Assembly (NCBI GenBank): GCA_024104275.1
Contig: JAGGHK010000001.1
Location: forward strand, 558,001 to 622,000
Length of the DNA stretch: 64,000 bases
Direction of reading: 5' to 3'
From: Bifidobacterium sp.
GTDB lineage: Bacteria > Actinomycetota > Actinomycetes > Actinomycetales > Bifidobacteriaceae
Positions 36,749-44,167 of this stretch are shown here, one piece after another. A program made the translations under genes and the position numbers. Numbering within the stretch: position 1 is the first letter of the stretch; the number at the start of each line of letters is the position of its first letter. Below the pieces are notes generated by a model. The model ran no database searches, was not told the DNA's origin, and saw nothing but the letters and a program-made list of their open reading frames with translations.

Positions 36749-37120
36749 TTACTTCGCCTTCTTTGCGCCGTACAGGGAGCGTCCCTGCTTGCGGTCCTTG
36801 ACACCCTGGGTATCGAGCGCGCCGCGCACGATGTGGTAACGCACACCAGGAAGATCCTTCACACGGCCACCGCGAACGAGCACGATAGAGTGCTCCTGCA
36901 GGTTGTGGCCCTCGCCCGGAATGTATGCGGTAACTTCGATGCCGGAGCTCAGGCGCACACGGGCGACCTTACGCAACGCGGAATTCGGCTTCTTCGGTGT
37001 AGTGGTATACACACGGGTGCACACGCCACGACGCAGCGGGCTACCCTTCAAGGCCAAAGTCTTGGATTTCTTTGACTTTGCCTTACGTCCTTTGCGGACA
37101 AGTTGTTCTATAGTAGGCAA
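36749..37120 (-). CDS. rpsL: 30S ribosomal protein S12
   Basis: This 123-residue decoding-centre protein begins [14 protein letters not shown] and contains the conserved stretches [17 protein letters not shown] and [11 protein letters not shown]. The streptomycin-sensitive lysines are in TPKKPNS and the later [10 protein letters not shown] loop, both looking wild type. The start is TTG at 37120, with GGAG eight bases upstream; no ATG fits the family N-terminus. It is the first gene of the str operon. Confidence 0.97.
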   Translation of the reverse strand: MPTIEQLVRKGRKAKSKKSKTLALKGSPLRRGVCTRVYTTTPKKPNSALRKVARVRLSSGIEVTAYIPGEGHNLQEHSIVLVRGGRVKDLPGVRYHIVRGALDTQGVKDRKQGRSLYGAKKAK

Positions 37121-37332
37121 CTTCAGTTCTCCGATTCGTTAATCATTATTTCTTGCGGAGCCGCCTCGCTGCAGCCCCAATCGACGAATCGAAATGAGAC
37201 AGCCACAGTCCACCGGCCCGATGGCCCTTCGCTCTCCTGCCGCCGCATTGCTGCGCGCAATCTAACGAGTTCCGGGATATCCCAATGCCCACGCCTGTTA
37301 CATAAGGCATGCCACTGGCACACACAAATAAA

Positions 37333-37361
37333 AGTATAGCGCAAGAGCAAGGACATTCCAA
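37333..37361 (-). promoter_or_regulatory. Promoter of the str operon (rpsL-rpsG-fusA-tuf)
   Basis: On the minus strand TTGGAA (37361-37356) and TATACT (37338-37333) are separated by exactly 17 bp. The transcript would have a leader of about 205 nt before the rpsL TTG. The 305-bp gap (37121-37425) holds this promoter and leader and no gene I can support. Confidence 0.7.
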
Positions 37362-37425
37362 CGCGGCCACGCCGAACGCACAGCGGATCAGGATTCGGCT
37401 TCGACGTTCCGTTCACCTCGTTACC

Positions 37426-38286
37426 TTATCGTTTGACAACTGCTTCATTACAAACGCTATGTCGAATCTCGCGGTATCTGACCGGCGCCACGTCCTTGGC
37501 CAACTTGAATTTACGACCAAACACGCCAACGCCACTGAACCCGCACGAAGCAGCGACATCCTTCACACTCATGTCAGTCATCGCCAACAAATCGCATGCC
37601 TTGGTTATGCATACCGAATCGATGTACTGCTTGAGTGTTATACCCACCTTTGCGTGGAATTCCCTAGACAGGTAACTGCGATCCACGTTGAGATGCGAGG
37701 CGACGTCGCCGGTCGAAAGACCCTCACCGTAATGGGACACCACGAAGCCTATGGCGTTGTTGACGTTTGGACCGAAATCCGTGTCCTCACCACGGACCGA
37801 CGACCGGTCAATATGTTCACCGAGCAAATGAAGGAACTCGTAGCCGAGCGACTCAAGTTTCAACTCATCATTCAACGTGCCGGCCGTGTAGGAGAAACAT
37901 TGCGAAACGACATTGACAAACGGCACAGTCACGTCCACATATACGGCAGGGCTGCTAACGCCGAGCCCCGAATCCCTCAAATAACAATCGACATCATGTC
38001 CTTTGAAGCCCATCCACACATACGCCCAGGGGTGTGTATCAGAAGCCTCATAGAAGGATCCGTCATCCGGCCTGATGACAAATCCGTTATGTGCACGAAG
38101 CTTGTATTGAACGCCGTGGGAAAACAGCAGTCCCTCTCCCCCAATGACGATATGGACGATGTACGAATCTCTTAGCGCAGGGCCGAAAGAGTGGCTCGGC
38201 ATGGTCTGCGAAATACCGCAAAATGCGAAATCCACCGCGCCCGTCGGACGTAATGGATGATGAATATAATACAGTCCGTCTTCCAT
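37426..38286 (-). CDS. AraC-family transcriptional regulator
   Basis: This 286-residue regulator has an N-terminal cupin-like sensing domain (HIVIGGEGLLFSHG, GFVIRPDDGSFYEASDTHPWAYVWMGF). The C-terminal pair of helix-turn-helices includes LSTGDVASHLNVDRSYLSREF and VKDVAASCGFSGVGVFGRKFK. The layout matches MsmR/RafR-type activators of alpha-galactoside operons. The start at 38286 has GGAGGAAC eight bases upstream; an upstream extension to 38364 is rejected. It is the last gene behind the GH36 enzyme and MFS gene and probably activates their promoter. Confidence 0.88.
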   Translation of the reverse strand: MEDGLYYIHHPLRPTGAVDFAFCGISQTMPSHSFGPALRDSYIVHIVIGGEGLLFSHGVQYKLRAHNGFVIRPDDGSFYEASDTHPWAYVWMGFKGHDVDCYLRDSGLGVSSPAVYVDVTVPFVNVVSQCFSYTAGTLNDELKLESLGYEFLHLLGEHIDRSSVRGEDTDFGPNVNNAIGFVVSHYGEGLSTGDVASHLNVDRSYLSREFHAKVGITLKQYIDSVCITKACDLLAMTDMSVKDVAASCGFSGVGVFGRKFKLAKDVAPVRYREIRHSVCNEAVVKR

Positions 38287-38404
38287 CCCTGTTCCTCCAC
38301 AAACAAGTGACGGAGCCCCGGCCTTCGCCGAGACTCCACATGTATGAATGCTGCACCATCTCAATGCCGATCTACGGCGATTCGATGCACTCTCGCATTC
38401 CCGC

Positions 38405-39615
38405 TTACTTTACCGTCACATGCCTGGCCGCTAGCCGCACATCATGAATGATGACCGCAATCAAGATGAGCAGAAACACAACTGCGAGCACGTTGAACGG
38501 AAGGACCATGGAATTCGTTCTAAACACCAGCTGGATTCCTTGAAGGACTAGGGGTGCGACGAAGTTGCCAACGTTGCATCCCACGAAGATGAGAGAGGTG
38601 GCGAACGCACTGGTGTGTTGACTGGTGATGTTGGGTAGGGTGTTAAATATGTAGGGGAAGCATAGAGAGCCCGGGAATCCTGAAAGGAACAGACCGATCG
38701 TCGCCACGACGAAGTTCTCACCGGACAAGCCCACCAACGCGTCGGCGATGGCGTAAATCGCCAATCCCAAATACAGCACGTACTTACCCAGATGCTTATT
38801 GAGTACCCCGAAAAGAAGACCTGAAATGATTCCCAAAATAGGTAGGCCGGACAGCAGGAAGCTGGAATTGAATCCTTGCCCGCGCATACTGACTGCGATA
38901 GAGGGGAACCTCACGGTAATCGCCAATGAGTTGAGTACCTGAACCGCAGCGAACAACGCAAGCACATAGACGAACGGGTTCAAGTGCTCACCTTTTCCGT
39001 TACCACCGGCCGGTCTTTCGTCGGGACCCTGCTCGGCCTGATCGTCTCCCGTCGCATCTTGAGAAATATCGGGAACACAAATCCAGAAATAAGCCAAGAC
39101 CGGGAGCGCAAACAGATACACCGCGAAAGTCCAGTGCCAGCCAAGATTGAGCAGCAGCCCCGCGATAATCAACAGCACGGCTTGTCCGATGCTCTCTGCG
39201 GAACTGCGGAAGCCCAACAAGGTGGCCCTCGTATCCCCACCATAAAGGCTGTTGATGATATCAACCGCCAGTGAGTTGTAAAGGCCGAGGCCACAGCCAA
39301 GCACCAGCCTTGAGATGAAAATCACCGGATAATAAGTGGTGAACATCGGTACAATGCCCGACAAACCGACAATCAGCAAGCCTGCGGCCACAACGCGCTT
39401 TGCGCCGAATGTTCGTTTGAACCAACTGGACAGGAAAATAAAGACGACGACGGCAAGACTGGGCAGCGTCGACAGTATCTCGTTTTGCGAGGTCGTGGTG
39501 TTCATCGCCCTCTGCATCTTCGGCAGAGCACCATTGATGACCGGGCGCTGGTGAGCAATAGCGATATCGAAAGAACCGCACCTTTAGCGACCCATGATTC
39601 GCGTGAGACAGCCAT
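38405..39615 (-). pseudogene. MFS transporter with a frameshift near its start
   Basis: The readable frame (38405-39517) encodes 370 residues with about 11 transmembrane segments of an MFS permease (VVVFIFLSSWFKR, GCGLGLYNSLAVDI, LPNITSQHTSAFATSLIFVG). Its apparent start, MQRAMNTT, has no ribosome site. Upstream, an ATG at 39615 with perfect AAAGGAG opens MAVSRESWVAKGAVLSISLL, a typical MFS N-terminus with the first membrane helix. That frame shifts at the GGG run near 39543-39545 (CCC in the coding sense). Adding one C would give SAPVINGALPKMQRAM and one 403-residue protein. It is a real pseudogene, a homopolymer sequencing error or a phase-variable switch. It sits in an alpha-galactoside operon. 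Confidence 0.8.
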
Positions 39616-39683
39616 GGTTTTCTCCTTTGAGAATTTCATTAATCAAATACATTTGGATTTTGCACAATTCACTTACCACGCTT

Positions 39684-41978
39684 TTAATCCTGTGCGGACA
39701 GGACAAAGAGTCGTGAAGCGAAGTCCTCGGTCTCCCCCAGAGGATTGACGCCACCGGACTCTCCGGATGACGCGTCTGAAGAAACCATACCGACCTTCAT
39801 CAACTCCGAACCGGTAAAAATCAGCCCTTCGATGCTCGACACACCCGTACAATGAACTTTGTAATGCATCTTGGCGTCAAGACCTTCAAGGTATAGACGC
39901 TTAAAGGCGCTATTGGGAACGGCGAGCATGTGGTAGTCACCTACTATGGCGGTCCGGCGGTCCTCTGAGACTGCCATCCACGCCGCCGCATCACGTTGCC
40001 CCTCAAAGGGCGAAACCAACCGATAGAACACACCGGCGTGAATCACTTCACGGAAACGTTTAAAAAACGCAATCTGAGCCTTGACCTCCTCATAATCCCG
40101 GGTGCTCAGACGCGCTAGGTCCAATTCGTAACCGAACGTTCCGAACATTGCAACGCTGGCGCGTGTACACAGCGGGGTGACCCGTCCACTCTGGTGATTC
40201 GGGACTATGGAGACGTGCGAGCCCATCGAACCGAGGGGGTAGAACATGCTGGTCCCGTATTGAATCTTCATACGCGCCACGGCGTCGGTATTGTCGCTGG
40301 CCCAGATTTGCGGGGTATAGTAAAGCATTCCCAAATCGAAACGCCCGCCCCCAGAGGAACAGCCTTCGATCAGCAGATTCGGGAATGCCTGCAACAACAG
40401 TTCGTGGAGCTTATAGACGCCCAGAACATAACGGTGGAACAACTCACCCTGCCTCTCGAAACCACGCGTGGCGTCGTAACCTTCGCTGATATTCCTATTC
40501 ATATCCCACTTGATGTAGGAAATATCCGCGCTGCTAAGTAGAGCTTTCATCTGCTCATAAATGCCGTCCACCACCTTGTCATCGGCGAAATTGAGGACAT
40601 ACTCGTTTCTTCCGTGTGACATCGCCCGACCGGGAGTGCGAATGACCCAATCGGGATGCGCTTCATAGAGCTTGGACTTTTTGCTGATCATTTCAGGTTC
40701 GAACCACAATCCAAACAGCATTCCCAAATCATTGATTCGTTGCACGAGGCTCTTCAGCCCATGCGGCAAACGCCGAGGATTCGGGTACCAGTCTCCGAGC
40801 CCGGATGTGTCATCCTGACGATCGCCGAACCAGCCGTCATCGAGCACAAAGAGCTCCACGCCCGCATCATGCGCTTTCCGGGCTATAGAGACAAGCTTGT
40901 CCTCATCGAAATCAAAGTAGGTGGCCTCCCAATTGTTGATCAGTATCGGACGTTCCTTATCGCGCCAAGGTCCACGAACCAAGTGCTTCCGAACCACATC
41001 ATGGAACGTCTGGCTCATGCCGTTGTACCCCTCAACGGTAAAGCTCATCAACGCTTCGGGTGTCTGGAACGTCTCGCCCGCACCAAGATGCCAATGAAAA
41101 TCGAAATCGTCGAAGCCGACCTGCAGACGCGTGACGCCATAGGTATCGACCTGCGCGCTGATCTCATAGCTGCCGGAATAGATGAACGCCGCAGCGACGA
41201 CCTGTCCCGAATGCTCATTGGTCCCCGGTCGTGCGAGAGCCGAGACGGGATTGAAGAAGTGTCCGCTGGAGGCACGAAGCGACTCAACGGTCTGGGTGCC
41301 GGAATGGAGCCTATGACGTTCGACGTTGCGTTCCCTAGCCCATGCCCCGGTCAATTCCGTCATCTCGTAATCGGCATCGGGCAGATCGAGGTTGAAGCTG
41401 ACCAGACGTTCGATTTCCAACGCTTCGGCACCAATGTTCTCTACACGGGCCGAACGGGCGATTATCGGCAGATCCGCAATCACCGAATACCACAAACGCA
41501 CTCTCAATCCAGCCAGCTTGTCTAGAAGCACGACTTCAAGGGTCTTCGCATCGTCTGTAGAGTCGACATACAACGCCGGCAGACCACTCAGCCCCGGCTT
41601 CCCCTCAATGATCCGGAAACCCGTATACTCCAAGTTCGTTATGGCCGAACCGTTCGGTTGCCTTACACTGATCGCAGGACGTCGATAGTCGGAAGCCCCG
41701 TATTCAGGAAACTCCTGGCGAAGATGTTCCAACGAATACAGCAGGTTACCTTCCTGAGGACACGACGACATCGGACGATGCTGGTACTCGACGAGATAGT
41801 CGAAATCCTCCCGGTCCGGTACACCGGCTCCGAAATACAGGTTCAACAATTTCCCGTACTCGTTAGCTTCGAATATATAGCTGACGAGTCCATTGGTCAG
41901 ATGAAATTGCCTGCCATGGACGTGCACCATCGGCGCGTGTCCTGGCCCATCTTTAGATGCCATGTGATTAGATGCCAT
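39684..41978 (-). CDS. GH36 alpha-galactosidase
   Basis: This 764-residue cytosolic glycosidase hydrolyses alpha-1,6-galactosides such as melibiose and raffinose. An N-terminal beta-sandwich (about residues 15-320) precedes the TIM barrel. The predicted nucleophile is Asp492 in YIKWDMNRN and the acid/base is Asp562 in IWASDNTDA. FVLDDGWFGDR and the substrate-binding CSSGGGRFDLGM are also present. The start at 41978 has GGGGAGG upstream. The first residues (MASNHMASKD) reflect a 15-bp tandem duplication in the DNA. There is no signal peptide. It is the first gene of the operon with the MFS and AraC genes. Confidence 0.95.
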   Translation of the reverse strand: MASNHMASKDGPGHAPMVHVHGRQFHLTNGLVSYIFEANEYGKLLNLYFGAGVPDREDFDYLVEYQHRPMSSCPQEGNLLYSLEHLRQEFPEYGASDYRRPAISVRQPNGSAITNLEYTGFRIIEGKPGLSGLPALYVDSTDDAKTLEVVLLDKLAGLRVRLWYSVIADLPIIARSARVENIGAEALEIERLVSFNLDLPDADYEMTELTGAWARERNVERHRLHSGTQTVESLRASSGHFFNPVSALARPGTNEHSGQVVAAAFIYSGSYEISAQVDTYGVTRLQVGFDDFDFHWHLGAGETFQTPEALMSFTVEGYNGMSQTFHDVVRKHLVRGPWRDKERPILINNWEATYFDFDEDKLVSIARKAHDAGVELFVLDDGWFGDRQDDTSGLGDWYPNPRRLPHGLKSLVQRINDLGMLFGLWFEPEMISKKSKLYEAHPDWVIRTPGRAMSHGRNEYVLNFADDKVVDGIYEQMKALLSSADISYIKWDMNRNISEGYDATRGFERQGELFHRYVLGVYKLHELLLQAFPNLLIEGCSSGGGRFDLGMLYYTPQIWASDNTDAVARMKIQYGTSMFYPLGSMGSHVSIVPNHQSGRVTPLCTRASVAMFGTFGYELDLARLSTRDYEEVKAQIAFFKRFREVIHAGVFYRLVSPFEGQRDAAAWMAVSEDRRTAIVGDYHMLAVPNSAFKRLYLEGLDAKMHYKVHCTGVSSIEGLIFTGSELMKVGMVSSDASSGESGGVNPLGETEDFASRLFVLSAQD

Positions 41979-41982
41979 GTGG
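41953..41982. repeat. 15-bp tandem duplication at the alpha-galactosidase start
   Basis: TTAGATGCCATGTG occurs at 41953 and again at 41968, period 15 bp. It duplicates five codons including the ATG, so two in-frame start codons result (MASNHMASK). A second 15-bp-period repeat lies just upstream at 42018-42043. Confidence 0.85.
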
Positions 41983-42017
41983 TTTTCCTCCCCGAAACAT
42001 ACGGCGGCTTCATCGCC

Positions 42018-42043
42018 ATGTCTCTGTGTATACATGTCTCTGT
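42018..42043. repeat. Direct repeat CATGTCTCTGT with 15-bp period upstream of the alpha-galactosidase
   Basis: CATGTCTCTGT occurs at 42018-42028 and 42033-42043. The spacing suits one and a half helical turns, so it could be tandem half-sites for the AraC-type regulator, or simple slippage like the neighbouring duplication. Confidence 0.6.
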
Positions 42044-42049
42044 ACACCC

Positions 42050-42077
42050 ATTAAACTAGCCGAACGCGAACGTACAA
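42050..42077 (-). promoter_or_regulatory. Possible promoter of the alpha-galactosidase operon
   Basis: On the minus strand TTGTAC (42077-42072) and TTTAAT (42055-42050) are 16 bp apart. The predicted leader is about 65 nt. The rest of the 344-bp gap 41979-42322 shows no gene that I can support and must also hold the promoter of the plus-strand aldehyde dehydrogenase. Confidence 0.35.
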
Positions 42078-42322
42078 ATACCGACAGGAATGAACGAAAT
42101 GTGACTTCTTATCAGCATTTTGTAGCATGTTTTAACCGGGCGGGCTTTAATGGCGCACGCCAACCAAACATGTTCCTCTGCCAGTCTCTCGGAGAAGCAG
42201 GATGAGCACCCACAGAAAATGTTTCCCTGACGACCTCCCAAGGAACAAAAGTCGCACGAATCAACGCACTGCGGGGTATAGAGTTAAGACTTGTCAGCAT
42301 GGGTTGATCAGGAGGAACAATC

Positions 42323-43789
42323 ATGAGCGAAGAGGACAACCCGAACATGGCAGAAGTCAGGAATACAACTGAGAACGCGAACAACGCGAGTGACTCCGGC
42401 GCAACTGAGATCACGGGCAATACGGATACAGCGGAGACCGTGAACCTTCTCCATCGTGCTTTCGACCGCAGAATCACTCGGCCATTGGCTTGGCTCCGGA
42501 ACCAACTGCACGAACTTGGAAGGATGCTCAGTCTCAATCGTAGGGATATCGAACACGCCGTCCATCTCGATCTGGGCAAACCGGCAGCCGAAACCGCACT
42601 GATGGAAATCAAGCTGGTGCTTGACGAAATAAGATTCGTCACACCGCGCATCGAACGCTGGAGCCGACGATGCCACGTCGCCATGCCATGGCTCATGCAG
42701 CCGGCGAGAAGCTGGACAATCACGGAGCCCAAAGGCGTGGTGCTGGTGATCTCGCCGTGGAACTACCCCTTGATGCTGAGCCTGGAGCCGATGGTCGATG
42801 CCATCGCGGCCGGCAATTGCGTGTGCCTTAAACCCTCAGAGCTCTCCCCCAACACCAGCGCGTTGCTTCAACGACTTATCGGCAAATATCTTGACCCCCG
42901 GACGTTTGCGGTCATCCAAGGTGCGGTATCCGAAACCACGGAGTTATTGAGGCAACCGTTCGACCATATTTTCTATACAGGCAACGGCAAGGTCGGGTCG
43001 ATCGTGATGCAGGCGGCGGGGAAACAACTTACGCCAGTAACCTTGGAACTGGGCGGAAAATCACCGGTCTTCGTCGACGCGAGCGCCGATCTCGACGTCG
43101 CCGCCGGACGCATCGCCTGGGGACGCTTCACGAATGCAGGGCAGACCTGCGTGGCGCCTGATTATGTGCTGACCACGCCCAAGTCGGTGGAACCATTGGC
43201 ACGGAAAATCACGGCTTTCACCCGAACGTTCTTCGGTGACAATCCCGCGGAATCCGCAAGTTACGGTCGTATCGTCAATACCAAGCAATTCGACAGGCTC
43301 ATCAAGCTGCTGCCGCAGGACCGCAAGGTGTTCATCGGCGGCGAAACCGATCGCGCAAACCTTTACATCGCGCCGACCGTACTCACCAACATCCGGCCGG
43401 ACGATCCCGTGATGCAGGAGGAGATATTCGGCCCGATTCTGCCGATTCTTGCCGTCAACGATGCCCGTGAAGCCGTGACGTTCATCAACAGACGACCGAA
43501 ACCACTGGCCTTGTATGTCTTCACACGCCACAAAGCGACCCGAAGGCTGTTCGAACGCCATACCAGTTCAGGCGCGCTCGGCTTCAACCTTCCGTTGGGG
43601 CACCTATTGTCAAGCCGACTCCCCTACGGCGGTATCGGGGCTTCCGGTATGGGTTCACACCACGGCAAAGCCGGCTTCCTTGAATTCAGCCACATCAAAA
43701 CCGTCACCAGCAAACCGACATTCCCCGATACGCTGCACCTCGCCTATCCGCCGTATACGGCCACGATTCGTAGACTGTCGCGGCTGTGA
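42323..43789 (+). CDS. NAD(P)-dependent aldehyde dehydrogenase
   Basis: This 488-residue enzyme has the ALDH-superfamily fold of the class 3 type. Catalytic residues are Cys276 in NAGQTCVAPD, Glu242 in LELGGKSP and Asn147 in SPWNYPL, with Lys170 in CLKPSE. The first 40 residues are a polar extension (NTTENANNASDSG) not seen in the family core. AGGAGG lies upstream of the ATG. It is divergent from the alpha-galactosidase operon and has no clear partner; the substrate is probably a short or medium aldehyde. Confidence 0.92.
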   Translation: MSEEDNPNMAEVRNTTENANNASDSGATEITGNTDTAETVNLLHRAFDRRITRPLAWLRNQLHELGRMLSLNRRDIEHAVHLDLGKPAAETALMEIKLVLDEIRFVTPRIERWSRRCHVAMPWLMQPARSWTITEPKGVVLVISPWNYPLMLSLEPMVDAIAAGNCVCLKPSELSPNTSALLQRLIGKYLDPRTFAVIQGAVSETTELLRQPFDHIFYTGNGKVGSIVMQAAGKQLTPVTLELGGKSPVFVDASADLDVAAGRIAWGRFTNAGQTCVAPDYVLTTPKSVEPLARKITAFTRTFFGDNPAESASYGRIVNTKQFDRLIKLLPQDRKVFIGGETDRANLYIAPTVLTNIRPDDPVMQEEIFGPILPILAVNDAREAVTFINRRPKPLALYVFTRHKATRRLFERHTSSGALGFNLPLGHLLSSRLPYGGIGASGMGSHHGKAGFLEFSHIKTVTSKPTFPDTLHLAYPPYTATIRRLSRL

Positions 43790-43922
43790 ACGGGTGATGC
43801 GACCTGTTTTTAACAGTCGCCCCCCGTTATATCCCAAAGATGCATGTCATCGATGCTTGGCGGGGCTGTGTATGCAATCGTTACTAATCGTTACTGAATC
43901 GCCTGAAGCCCCAAAACTGAAA

Positions 43923-43950
43923 ATCCCCGGAACTTTGAGATCCCGGGGAT
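43923..43950 (-). terminator. Terminator of tRNA-His
   Basis: On the minus strand ATCCCCGGGA and TCCGGGGAT form a GC-rich stem, followed by TTTTCAGTTTT, about 7 nt after the tRNA 3' end. Confidence 0.75.
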
Positions 43951-43956
43951 CGATGG

Positions 43957-44029
43957 GGTGGCCAACGCGGTTCGAACGCGCGACCTTCTGAACCACAATC
44001 AGATGCTCTACCTGCTGAGCTATGGCCAC
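43957..44029 (-). tRNA. tRNA-His (GTG)
   Basis: The minus strand folds as a cloverleaf. The acceptor GTGGCCA pairs with TGGCCAC, the anticodon stem is TCTGA/TCAGA and the loop TTGTGGT carries GUG. The T-arm GCGCG...CGCGT with TTCGAAC is intact. An extra G precedes the acceptor at 44030 opposite the C73 discriminator, the expected G-1 of tRNA-His. No CCA is encoded directly. Confidence 0.95.
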
Positions 44030-44167
44030 CATCGAAGTGAGAAACCGATCGGTTCGACGAACCGAATCAACATCCGCACAACAGATAAGAACTATACATG
44101 ATTCTCAAGACCTTGAGTCTCCGGCGCGTCGCAATTGTTGCCAATGAAGAAAATCAACTCCATACCG

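Noticed and set aside
42056-42241. 61-residue minus-strand frame upstream of the alpha-galactosidase
   Set aside because: Lies in the divergent promoter region, Cys-rich by chance, with no ribosome site.
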